NCBI GenBank assembly: GCA_964482235.1
Contig: CAYZWU010000025.1
Coordinates: forward strand, 1 to 64,000
Direction: 5' to 3'
DNA length: 64,000 nucleotides
Source: CAYZWU01 sp964482235
GTDB lineage: Bacteria > Planctomycetota > B15-G4 > CAYZWU01
The position numbers and the translations under genes were made by a program. Below are positions 39,738 through 48,138 of this stretch, one piece after another; the first letter of the stretch is position 1, and each line of letters starts with the position of its first letter. The notes below the pieces were generated by a model that worked only from the letters and a program-made list of their open reading frames with translations, searched no databases and had not been told where the DNA came from.

Positions 39738-41228
39738 ATGGCGAAGAAGCAGGAACTGACTCTGGAAGATCGCGAATTCTTTTCCCTCGTCTCGCGCGCG
39801 GCGTTCATTAATCCTTTCAGCGACGAGCGGTTGGAGCTGGACGCCCTCCTCGGCGGGGTGAACTCCCTTTCCGGGACATCGGAGCAGGAGCGGCTCGATC
39901 TGTTCATGCCCCGGCTGACCGAGCGGCTCGGCAACCTGGAGGACCAGGGCCTGGGATCCATCGATCTCTTCGTCGGAGACGACGGCTTGCTCGTGCAGTA
40001 CGCCTGGCTCTTCTGCATCTTTCATCAATATCTCGATCCCCTCGACGATCTGATCCAGTCGCAGCTCCAGGCGGGCGACGAGTCGCTGCAGGTCGGCTTT
40101 GCGCCGGAGATCCTGTCCACGATCCGGAGCCGTGGCTTCTCTCACGAGGACTCCCTCCACTTCTTCGCCCTCTTCTACCAGCTCAGGCGCGCCTACTATT
40201 TCGTCGAGAAGGGGCTCGTGGGCCGGAGCCAGTCGATGAAGAAGCTCCGTCTCGCTCTCTGGAACAACGTCTTCACCCACGACATCTCTCTCTACAACAG
40301 GTGCCTCTGGAACAGGATGGAGGATTTCTCGACCCTGCTCCTGGGGGAGACGGGCACGGGAAAGGGCACGGCCGCCTCGGCCATCGGCAGGTCCGGATTC
40401 ATCCCCTTCGACGAGAAGAAGAACAAGTTCAAGGAGAGCTTCACCCGCACCTTCCTTTCCATCAACCTGTCGCAGTATCCCGAGAGCCTGATCGAGTCGG
40501 AGCTCTTCGGGCATCGCAAGGGCGCTTTCACCGGAGCGGTGGAGAACCACGAGGGGATCTTCTCCCGGGGGAGCCGGCACGGGGCGCTCTTTCTCGACGA
40601 GATCGGGGAGCTCTCCGTTCCCATCCAGATCAAGCTGCTGGAGGTTCTTCAGGAGAGGACGTTCACCCCTGTGGGAAGCCACGTGTGCAAGCGGTTCGAG
40701 GGGCGCGTGATCGCCGCCACGAACCAGCCGCTCGAGCAGCTGCGGGGGAAGGGGCTGTTCCGGAGCGACTTCTTCTACAGGTTGAGCTCAGATGTGATCA
40801 CCGTGCCGCCGCTCCGGCTGCGGGTGGCCGAGGATCCTGCGGAGCTCGACGATCTGATCGACCTTCTGGTGAACCGGATCGTGGGGGAGCCGTCGCCCTC
40901 CGTGGCGGTCATGATCCGCGAGGCCATCGATCGCGATCTCCCTGCCCATTATCCCTGGCCGGGCAATGTCCGCGAACTCGAGCAGGCCGTCCGCCGGATC
41001 CTTCTGGCCGGATCGTACGCGGGCGACAGCCGTTCCCGGCAGTCCGATCCCATGGAGGAGATCGTTCGCGGCATCGAGGAGGGAGTTCTCGATGCCAGGG
41101 AACTGCTGAGCCGCTACTGCGCCCTGCTCTACAGCCGCCTGGGGAGCTACGAGGCGGTGGCGCGCCGGACGAACCTCGATCCAAGAACTGTCAAGAAGCA
41201 CGTCGACTCGGTGGGTGTGGAGTTGTAG
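39738..41228 (+). CDS. Sigma54-dependent transcriptional activator
   Basis: A 496-aa enhancer-binding protein. Residues about 1-158 form an N-terminal domain that matches neither receiver, GAF, PAS nor ACT patterns. The AAA+ domain (about 160-410) has GLVGRSQSMKKL, Walker A GETGTGKG, the sigma54-contact loop GAFTGA near residue 264, Walker B ALFLDEIGEL, and YPWPGNVRELEQAVRRI. The C-terminal helix-turn-helix is Fis-like (YEAVARRTNLDPRTVKKHV). It is the only visible specific regulator near the operons. No convincing -24/-12 promoter was found beside it, so the target is unknown. The start lacks a strong ribosome-binding site. Confidence 0.88.
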   Translation: MAKKQELTLEDREFFSLVSRAAFINPFSDERLELDALLGGVNSLSGTSEQERLDLFMPRLTERLGNLEDQGLGSIDLFVGDDGLLVQYAWLFCIFHQYLDPLDDLIQSQLQAGDESLQVGFAPEILSTIRSRGFSHEDSLHFFALFYQLRRAYYFVEKGLVGRSQSMKKLRLALWNNVFTHDISLYNRCLWNRMEDFSTLLLGETGTGKGTAASAIGRSGFIPFDEKKNKFKESFTRTFLSINLSQYPESLIESELFGHRKGAFTGAVENHEGIFSRGSRHGALFLDEIGELSVPIQIKLLEVLQERTFTPVGSHVCKRFEGRVIAATNQPLEQLRGKGLFRSDFFYRLSSDVITVPPLRLRVAEDPAELDDLIDLLVNRIVGEPSPSVAVMIREAIDRDLPAHYPWPGNVRELEQAVRRILLAGSYAGDSRSRQSDPMEEIVRGIEEGVLDARELLSRYCALLYSRLGSYEAVARRTNLDPRTVKKHVDSVGVEL

Positions 41229-41237
41229 CGGGAGGAG

Positions 41238-42422
41238 TCAATCCTTCTTCCGCTTCACCACGTAAAGATCCTCGAGCTCGTCCACGTCCTCGGGGAGGTC
41301 GTACATCAGGTAGCGTTCGCAGAGCTGGTTGATCACCACGTCAGGCCTCTCGTCCTCGATGTAGGTCCGGCTGAAGATGTGCCAGATGAAGGTGCTCCGG
41401 CGGAAGAACTCGGCCATGAGGGGATGCAGCCCGATCCCGAAGGAGTCGCCCACGAACATCGCCCGCGGGAGGTTCTCGTCATCCACCTCGAAAGCCAGCG
41501 GATCCATCAGGGGCGGCCATTCATGGCTGGTCAGGAGCTCTCCCGGATCGGCCTCCCGGGACTTCGGGTCCTTCGGCTTGAAGTCGGGCCTTCTCTCCTT
41601 CAGCTGCTCCTTGATCCCGAGAAGACGCGTCAGGTCGCCGCCCTCGCACAGCTCGTTCGTGGCATCGTAGGCGTCGGGGGAGGGGAAGCTGATCCGCGGG
41701 AACCAGCTCGACAGGCGGGAGACCAGCTCCTTGCAGGTGAGGTATCTTCCCACGCCGTTCCAGTGGGTGTCGGTCTTGTGATAGAGGCGGCCTTCCTTCT
41801 TCGCGTCGAGAAACTTCTCGCGCATGTCGACGAACTCGATCCCGGGGATCTCCTCGAAGCGCTTCACCAGCTGGTCGAGCCGCGATTCGTTGCGGACCTT
41901 GTTGATCCCCTCGGGGAGGTACTCGGGGTAGATCGTGTGCTTGTTCGGGGCGAAGACGATGATGTAGCGGATCCCCTGGCTCTCGAGCCATCGGCGCCTG
42001 GCATCGAAAAGGCGCACCCAGCGGTCGAGCTGCTCCTCGCTGAAGGGATCGATGCAGCGGTAGTTCTCGATGGTCCTGTCGCCCCTGAAGAAGAGCCAGC
42101 CGTCCTTTCCGATGATCACGCGCGATGAGTAGAAGGAGCGGAGCAGCTTCATCTTGGCCAGTCCGTGCCACGTGATGAGCGTCTTGCGGAATCCGAAGTT
42201 GTCGTTGTAGAAGGCCTCGAACTTCTCGGGGAAGCTCTCGATCGACGCTTTCGTCCAGCTGAATTCCGGCATGATCGTCTCGTCGCGGTTCTCGGCCTGC
42301 ACGGTCGAGGGATCGATGCCGAAGAGAGAGTCGCAGAGAGGCAGCCAGATCGCGGCCAGAAAGAGCACGGTCATCACGATGTTGGCGATTCTCCAGTGCT
42401 TCGCAGGCGCCATGTCCGACAT
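41238..42422 (-). CDS. AlgJ/AlgX-like SGNH-type O-acetyltransferase partner
   Basis: A 394-aa protein with one N-terminal membrane helix (about 12-34) and an extracytoplasmic SGNH-hydrolase-like domain. Landmarks are FYNDNFGFRKTLITWHG, VIIGKDGWLFFRGD, VFAPNKHTIYPEYLP, the catalytic-type KTDTHWN, and AMFVGDSFGIGLHPLM, which holds the GDS serine. These match AlgJ/AlgX, which transfer acetyl groups to exported polysaccharide. The MBOAT partner gene ends 9 nt upstream on the same strand, and GGAGAGAGG precedes the start. No polymer synthase is nearby, so the polysaccharide or other acceptor is unknown. Confidence 0.85.
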   Translation of the reverse strand: MSDMAPAKHWRIANIVMTVLFLAAIWLPLCDSLFGIDPSTVQAENRDETIMPEFSWTKASIESFPEKFEAFYNDNFGFRKTLITWHGLAKMKLLRSFYSSRVIIGKDGWLFFRGDRTIENYRCIDPFSEEQLDRWVRLFDARRRWLESQGIRYIIVFAPNKHTIYPEYLPEGINKVRNESRLDQLVKRFEEIPGIEFVDMREKFLDAKKEGRLYHKTDTHWNGVGRYLTCKELVSRLSSWFPRISFPSPDAYDATNELCEGGDLTRLLGIKEQLKERRPDFKPKDPKSREADPGELLTSHEWPPLMDPLAFEVDDENLPRAMFVGDSFGIGLHPLMAEFFRRSTFIWHIFSRTYIEDERPDVVINQLCERYLMYDLPEDVDELEDLYVVKRKKD

Positions 42423-42431
42423 ACCTCTCTC

Positions 42432-43916
42432 CTAGAACCTGAAGTAGATGAACGGATTGTAGGTGCCGGCCGAAAGCCACATGGCCGATGCCAGCAGGAT
42501 GGCGGCGCAGATCACGACAGTGACAAAGGCGTAGGTCCCGTCCAGCAGGCGCGAGAGGCTGTCCTGCCGCGGAGCCAGCCGCCTCTCCCGCAGATCGGAG
42601 AGCCACGGGATCCAGGGGATCGCGAAGACCGACCCGATGATGATGGTCCGCACGAGCTCGGCGTTCATGTAGAGCTTGACGTGGTGCTCCAGGCCGGCGC
42701 CCTGCGAGAAGCCGGCCATGGCCGAGAGAATCGCGCCGACCTGCTCCATGCTCTCCGAGCGGAAGATGACCCAGCCGACTATGACGACGAGCATGGTGTA
42801 GACGTGCCGGAAAGGCCTGTAGAGTTTCTTCACCCCCTTCTCGAGGCCGAGGCGCTCGATGACCAGGAAGAATCCCTGGTAGAGGCCCCAGATGACAAAG
42901 GTCCAGCTCGAACCGTGCCACAGGCCGCAGAGAAAGAAGACGACCACCAGGTTGAAGTAGATCCTGAAGGGGGTGCCCCGGTTGCCTCCCAGCGGGATGT
43001 AGAGGTAGTCGCGGAACCAGTTCGACAGGGAGATGTGCCACCGCCTCCAGAACTCCTTGATCGACTGGGCGATGTAGGGCCACTGGAAGTTCTCGAGGAA
43101 CCGGAAGCCGAACATCCGCCCCAGGCCGATGGCCATGTCGGAGTATCCGGAGAAATCGAAGTAGATCTGCAGCGTGTAGCAGACGACGCCGAGCCAGGCC
43201 AGGCCGGGTGTCAGCTGATCGGGCGGAACGGCGAATACCTTGTCGGCCGTGGCCGCCATCGTGTTGGCGATCAGCACCTTCTTGCCCAGGCCGGTGATGA
43301 AGCGCTTGGCTCCCGCGGCGAAGTCGTCCATCGTCACGAGGCGCGTGATCAGCTGCCTGGCCACGTCGCGGTAGCGGACGATCGGCCCCGCGATCAGCTG
43401 GGGGAAGAGCGAGATGTAGAGGGCCACGTTGATCGGGTTCCTCTGGACATCGGCGTCCTTCCGGTAGACGTCGATCACGTACGACATGGCCTGGAAGGTG
43501 AAGAAGGAGATCCCGATCGGCAGGTGGACCGGCTCGAGGTCGATCGGCTCGATTCCGAGGGAGCCGAGAAGCAGGTTGATGTTGTCGACCAGGAAGTTCG
43601 CGTACTTGTACGTGCCCAGCAGGGCGAGGTTGACGAAGACGCCCGCGGCCACGACCAGCTTTCCGTAGGTCTTCTCGCGCGTCCTGCTGACCCAGAGCCC
43701 GAGCAGATAGTTGGCCAGGATCGAGAGAAGCATGATGAAGACGAAGAGCTTCTCTCCCCAGGCATAGAAGAAGAGGCTGGCCACCAGGAGGATGAAATTG
43801 CTCAGGATGCGGAATCCGGTCTTGCCGGTGCGCTGGGCCGGCAGGAAGAAGAGGAAATAGGCCCCGATCACGATGGGGAGAAACAGGAATAGAAAAACCG
43901 TTGAACTGAAAACCAT
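42432..43916 (-). CDS. MBOAT O-acyltransferase (AlgI family)
   Basis: A 494-aa polytopic membrane acyltransferase that moves acetyl groups across the membrane to extracytoplasmic polysaccharide. AlgI/DltB landmarks are LPIGISFFTFQAMSYVIDVY, LFPQLIAGPIVRY, YFDFSGYSDMAIGLGRMFGF, SIKEFWRRWHISLSNWFRDY, YIPLGGNRG and the active-site histidine of FLCGLWHGSSWTFVIWGL. It is complete and carries about 10-12 helices. It forms a two-gene operon with the AlgJ/AlgX-like gene, driven by a promoter at 44017-44044. A function in polymer acetylation is well supported; the polymer is not known. Confidence 0.93.
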   Translation of the reverse strand: MVFSSTVFLFLFLPIVIGAYFLFFLPAQRTGKTGFRILSNFILLVASLFFYAWGEKLFVFIMLLSILANYLLGLWVSRTREKTYGKLVVAAGVFVNLALLGTYKYANFLVDNINLLLGSLGIEPIDLEPVHLPIGISFFTFQAMSYVIDVYRKDADVQRNPINVALYISLFPQLIAGPIVRYRDVARQLITRLVTMDDFAAGAKRFITGLGKKVLIANTMAATADKVFAVPPDQLTPGLAWLGVVCYTLQIYFDFSGYSDMAIGLGRMFGFRFLENFQWPYIAQSIKEFWRRWHISLSNWFRDYLYIPLGGNRGTPFRIYFNLVVVFFLCGLWHGSSWTFVIWGLYQGFFLVIERLGLEKGVKKLYRPFRHVYTMLVVIVGWVIFRSESMEQVGAILSAMAGFSQGAGLEHHVKLYMNAELVRTIIIGSVFAIPWIPWLSDLRERRLAPRQDSLSRLLDGTYAFVTVVICAAILLASAMWLSAGTYNPFIYFRF

Positions 43917-44009
43917 GAAGCGACCGAAACCTGCTCAGGAGAACCGTTACGCCTCTACCATCCGGGAGCCCCTTATCCGCTCCTCGAACGCCCATACCGG
44001 GATTGTAAG

Positions 44010-44044
44010 GGAGCCTATGATAACGAGGCTCCAGCCGCTTTCAA
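44010..44044 (-). promoter_or_regulatory. Promoter with inverted-repeat operator for the AlgI operon
   Basis: On the minus strand TTGAAA (44039-44044) and TATCAT (44017-44022) are 16 bp apart. A perfect 7-bp inverted repeat, GGAGCCT (44010-44016) and AGGCTCC (44026-44032) with a 9-bp spacer, straddles the -10 element, as a repressor operator would. Confidence 0.5.
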
Positions 44045-44084
44045 TACAATTTGTCGGGGATGAAAGGCGGTGCTCGGCCTATTC

Positions 44085-45473
44085 TTACCGCACAGGCTTG
44101 CTCGTCTTCCGGGCGGTCTTCTTCTCCTCCTCCCATCGCACGAGAAGGGTCATGATCTCGCCATTGCGAAGGATGGTCAGAGGGACGTCGGCGCCCAGGG
44201 GAGCCTCGCGGATCGCCTTTCGCAGGGAGGAGAGGGGCTCCTGCCTGACGATCGTCTTCGCGCCCAGCGACAGGATCAGGTCGCCGCTCTTCAAACCGCA
44301 CCGTGCGGCCGGAGTCTGGCTGTAGATGCCGGCCACGCGCACGGCCCCCTGGTTCTCGGGCAGGCCGAATCCGGCGAGCTTGTCGGTCGCAACCTTCTCG
44401 CCCGCGTCGATCCCCAGCATCCGGCGCTTGCCGCGAAAGCTGAGGAGCTCCAGAAAGGAGGTCGAGAAGACGAGCTGCTCGCGGCGGTTCGCCGCGCCCA
44501 GGGCCAGAAGGAAGGCCGTCTTGGCCGTTTTCTGCACCCTTTCGGGGCAGATCTTTTCCACCTCGTCGCTGATCCGGTGGTAGTCGGGATGAAGTCCTCC
44601 GAAGATGAAGATGGCCGGGACGCCGCTCTTCAGGAACGGCCAGTGATCGCTGCCTCCGAAAGCCCCGCGGCCGGAACGGTATTTCACCCCTCCGAGCTCG
44701 GAAGCCGTCTCCTTCATCGCCTTGACCAGGTAGCCTCCCTCGTCCGACTCGAGTCCGAAGATGGTAAAAGGCGTGCCGGGATTGCGGCCCACCATGTCGA
44801 GGTTGATCATCAGCGACGTCTTCTCGAGGGGAAAGGGGGGATTCTTGACGTAGTGATCGGAGCCGTAGAGCCCATGCTCCTCGCCGCTGAAGCAGACGAA
44901 GACGATGCTGCGCTTGGTGGGCACCCGGGCGAGAGCGAAGGCCTGGGCCACCTCGAGCACGGCCGCGGTGCCGGAGGCGTTGTCGTCCGCCCCGTTCCAG
45001 ATCGTGTCCGTCTTCGAGGCGCGGCCCATGCGGGCCGCCGAGGGCTTCTGGCCCTTGCGTCCCACGTGATCGAAGTGGGCGCCGATCACCACGGCTTCCT
45101 TCTTCAGGATGGGATCGGTTCCTTCCCAGAAGGCGGCCACGTTCCGCGTCTTGGCCACGCCGTCCTTCATGCCGCGAGCCCGGAAGGTGAAGCTCTGGAA
45201 GTATGATCCGTCCGCACCTGCCGGCTCGAGACGCATCTCGGCGAAGAAGTCGGCGATCCACTCCGCGGCCAGGTCATTGCCCGGCGTACCCGAGTTGCGG
45301 CCCTCGAGGCTGTCGCAGGCCAGGTAGGAGATGTAAGCGTGAATGTCTTCCCCGTCGATCGTCTCGAGGGCTGCCGCGGCTCGTTGATCGAGGGGCTGGT
45401 TTTCCTGGGCCTCGACCTGCGCAGGGGCAAGGATCAATGAAACCAGCACCGCGATGAGGCAAAAGAGAGGCAT
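44085..45473 (-). CDS. Secreted M28-family zinc peptidase with PDZ domain
   Basis: A 462-aa exported aminopeptidase-type enzyme. The signal peptide (FCLIAVLVSLILAPAQVEA) is followed by a protease-associated region. The M28 catalytic domain shows the two-zinc ligands in order: GAHFDHVG (His), NGADDNASG (bridging Asp), FSGEEHGLYGS (catalytic and ligand Glu), NLDMVGR (Asp) and DYHRISDEV (His). Residues about 365-450 form a PDZ domain (VAGIYSQTPAARCGLKSGDLILSL, LTILRNGE). It is likely a periplasmic or cell-surface peptidase. It has an extended -10 promoter of its own and precedes no coupled gene. Confidence 0.9.
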   Translation of the reverse strand: MPLFCLIAVLVSLILAPAQVEAQENQPLDQRAAAALETIDGEDIHAYISYLACDSLEGRNSGTPGNDLAAEWIADFFAEMRLEPAGADGSYFQSFTFRARGMKDGVAKTRNVAAFWEGTDPILKKEAVVIGAHFDHVGRKGQKPSAARMGRASKTDTIWNGADDNASGTAAVLEVAQAFALARVPTKRSIVFVCFSGEEHGLYGSDHYVKNPPFPLEKTSLMINLDMVGRNPGTPFTIFGLESDEGGYLVKAMKETASELGGVKYRSGRGAFGGSDHWPFLKSGVPAIFIFGGLHPDYHRISDEVEKICPERVQKTAKTAFLLALGAANRREQLVFSTSFLELLSFRGKRRMLGIDAGEKVATDKLAGFGLPENQGAVRVAGIYSQTPAARCGLKSGDLILSLGAKTIVRQEPLSSLRKAIREAPLGADVPLTILRNGEIMTLLVRWEEEKKTARKTSKPVR

Positions 45474-45518
45474 CGATCTCTCCAGTATGGGAAGCGTTAA
45501 GGGGTGCCAAGCTTCAGG

Positions 45519-45527
45519 ATTATATCA
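45519..45527 (-). promoter_or_regulatory. Extended -10 promoter for the M28 peptidase
   Basis: On the minus strand TGATATAAT gives a TGn-extended perfect TATAAT (45519-45524) about 46 nt upstream of the start. No good -35 is seen, which extended -10 promoters do not need. Confidence 0.4.
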
Positions 45528-45563
45528 TCAATCCAGATCACATATCGACATTCTCGTTGATTT

Positions 45564-48089
45564 TTATGAGGAGCCCTTCTCCTGCTCCGGCGCCTCCGCT
45601 TCTTTCGACTTTTCATCCGCCTTGGCCCGAGCTCTTGCGGCGCGGCGGACCGCCTTCTCTGCAGCCTGGTTCGCCTCGAGCAGCTCGGCCTCGAGAGCGG
45701 CGCGCTTATCCGCATCTCCCTGCTCGGCCGCGGCGCGCAGCTCGTTCATGATCCGGATCGCAGTTTCCGAGGTCTTGACCACCTGCTTCTCCGCTTCGAC
45801 CGCCTTCCGCTCCGCGTCGGCGGCCGCATCGCTCAGCGCGGCGGCCTCTCCCGCATCCCCCTCCTCCGGCTCGGCGTCGAGCGGAATGTCCTCGGCACCC
45901 AGGACCATGGCCACCACGGGAAGCCGTGCGAAGAGGTCGTCGATCCTCTCGCCGAAGGGATCGACGGGCAAATAGTTCCGGATGGAGAGGGGCAGGTAGA
46001 CGAGGTCCGCATCGGCCGAGAGAGCCTTCAGGCAATCGGGGCCGGGATCCGGCACGGCCTCGCAGACGGCCTCGATCCGGGCCTCCTCGAGCATTTCCCC
46101 GAGCCTTGCGGCGTCCTCCTCCTCGTGATCGGGTCCCCGGCCGAAGGCGAGTACGCGGATCGTCGCCTCGTGCCACTCCTCGCTCCGCGTGGTGAGATAG
46201 GCGAGGAGCACCATGAGCCGGCTCGTGGCATCGTCGGCGCGCCACCAGACATCGATGCGCCTCTCCTCGGGCGGCTTCTTGCGAAGAGCGTCCCATTCGT
46301 CCTTGTCCGAATCGAGGACAACGACGTTGCAGCCCAGCCGTATGGCGGCCTGCAGGTGCCGGCCGTAGTGCGTCTCGCTCGAAGCCGGATCGCTGCCGGG
46401 CCGCTCCTCGATCCAGTTGAGCAAAACGGTGTTGGCCCGAACGGGGCCGATCCCGTGCGACTGGATCAGGATGCGCGCTCCGGTGAGGAGGTCCGGTGCG
46501 GTGACCGCCAGGCCGAAGGCGTCGATCCCCTGGTCGTTCAGGTGATCGAGAAGCTCCTGCTCCGCCTCGTCGCGCTCCTTTCTCGCCCTGGCCCCTTCCC
46601 CCTCGATGATCCGGATTGCGGTGATCAGCCCGCTCTGCGCCTCGATCCACGAGGAGAACCGGAGCAGCCGCTCGCGACGGATCGAGTCCTTGGAAAAGAC
46701 CAGGATCCGCGGCCTCCAGCTCCTGGGGTGCTCCGGCTCCTTGTTGATCTGCAGGAGGTGTTCCTTCAGGCGCTGGAAGTGATAGGAACGCCGGCTGTCC
46801 GCCCAGCGGGCCGGACCGGCCGTTCTCTTGAGATACTGGTGTATCGCGGCGAGGATCGAGATCGCCACCAGGCCGGCGGCGAGATCGATGGCCAGCATCA
46901 CGCCAAGGCAGCAGAGCGCGCCGAGCCCGCTCAGCCGGTAGTCGAACCACCTGAAGCGCGGCCGGAAGGAAGGCGACGCGGCCCTGGCCTCGAAGTAGGT
47001 GGCGTAGTTCAGCAGGCCGTAGGAGATCAGGAAGAACATGGAGACCAGGGGGGCGATCAGGTTGAGCCTGCCGAGGCCGATGGCGGCAAAGGCGATCACC
47101 GCCGAGAGCAGAACGCCGCGTCGCGGGTTCTCTTCCGGTCCGGCCCCCTTGGCAAAGGGGAGGAGGATGGGGAAGATCCTGTCGCGGGCCATCGACTGCA
47201 GGATGCGGGGCGCGCCGAGGAACGACGCCATGGCCGAGGAGAGCGTCGCCGCCACGACGCCGGCGCTGATCGTCCATTCGACGAGGGCCACGCGCTTCAT
47301 GGCCATGCTCTCGTTCCCCAGCTCCGACGCGGGCAGGGCGGCCGCGAAGACGAGAGCCGCTCCGAAGTAGACGACGATCGAGATCCCCACGGCGAGGAAC
47401 GTGCCGCGGGGAAGGCTCCTGCCCGGATCCTTCAGATCGCCGGACATGCTCACGCCCTGGGTGAAGCCGGTGACTGCCGGGAAGAAGATGGCGAAGAGGA
47501 TCCAGAACCCTTCCCCTCCTGACTCCACGGTCCAGTTGCGGACCAGCTGCTCCCCGTCCAACTGTCCGAGGCCCCCGATGAAGAAGGAGCCGAGCGAGAT
47601 CGCCAGGGCGGCCATGACAATGTACTGCAGCCGGGAGGCCCAGTCGGCGCCCAGCCAGGCGAAGAGGAGAAGGAAGGCCGCCGCGGCGAAGGCGATCAGC
47701 CGGGGCAGGGAAGCAGACGCGCCGGGGAGCATGGCCGCAAAGGCTTCGCCGAAGCCGATGCAGTAGAAGGCGATCGACACGGACTGCGCCAGGTAGAGGA
47801 CGATGCCGATGGCCCCGCCGAACTCGACGCCCAGGGTCCGCGAGATCAGGTAGTAGTCGCCGCCTCCCTTCACCTTCATGTTCGTGGCGATGGCCGAGAG
47901 GGAGAATGTGGTCAGCAGCGAGATCGTGTTGGCCAGGGCGATGATGATCAGGGCGGATTTCAGGCCGGCGTTTCCGACAACGTAGTCGAGGCGCATGAAG
48001 AGGATGATGCCGAGAATCGTGAGAATGCTGGGCGTGAAGACACCGGTGAACGTCCCGAGAGTCCCTGTCCGTTTTTCCCTGTCAGCCAC
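45564..48089 (-). CDS. SLC12-type (cation-chloride cotransporter-like) APC transporter
   Basis: An 841-aa membrane protein. The first ~430 residues form a 12-helix APC-fold transporter with the SLC12 start GTFTGVFTPSILTILGIILFMRLDYVVGNAG-like segment (residues about 11-42), KVKGGGDYYLISRTLG and FFPAVTGFTQGVSMSGDLKDP. Residues about 440-740 are a soluble domain with the SLC12 C-terminal pattern (SWRPRILVFSKDS, VWWRADDATSRLMVLLAYL, VYLPLSIRNYLPV). The last ~100 are an Ala/Glu/Lys-rich coiled coil. Potassium, sodium or amino acids with chloride are possible cargoes. The start codon is GTG with AAGGATG upstream. Amino acid permease is the alternative. Confidence 0.85.
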   Translation of the reverse strand: MADREKRTGTLGTFTGVFTPSILTILGIILFMRLDYVVGNAGLKSALIIIALANTISLLTTFSLSAIATNMKVKGGGDYYLISRTLGVEFGGAIGIVLYLAQSVSIAFYCIGFGEAFAAMLPGASASLPRLIAFAAAAFLLLFAWLGADWASRLQYIVMAALAISLGSFFIGGLGQLDGEQLVRNWTVESGGEGFWILFAIFFPAVTGFTQGVSMSGDLKDPGRSLPRGTFLAVGISIVVYFGAALVFAAALPASELGNESMAMKRVALVEWTISAGVVAATLSSAMASFLGAPRILQSMARDRIFPILLPFAKGAGPEENPRRGVLLSAVIAFAAIGLGRLNLIAPLVSMFFLISYGLLNYATYFEARAASPSFRPRFRWFDYRLSGLGALCCLGVMLAIDLAAGLVAISILAAIHQYLKRTAGPARWADSRRSYHFQRLKEHLLQINKEPEHPRSWRPRILVFSKDSIRRERLLRFSSWIEAQSGLITAIRIIEGEGARARKERDEAEQELLDHLNDQGIDAFGLAVTAPDLLTGARILIQSHGIGPVRANTVLLNWIEERPGSDPASSETHYGRHLQAAIRLGCNVVVLDSDKDEWDALRKKPPEERRIDVWWRADDATSRLMVLLAYLTTRSEEWHEATIRVLAFGRGPDHEEEDAARLGEMLEEARIEAVCEAVPDPGPDCLKALSADADLVYLPLSIRNYLPVDPFGERIDDLFARLPVVAMVLGAEDIPLDAEPEEGDAGEAAALSDAAADAERKAVEAEKQVVKTSETAIRIMNELRAAAEQGDADKRAALEAELLEANQAAEKAVRRAARARAKADEKSKEAEAPEQEKGSS

Positions 48090-48138
48090 GAAGGCTCATC
48101 CTTTCATTCTCGACCGGTCCGGGCCAGGAGACGGTCCG

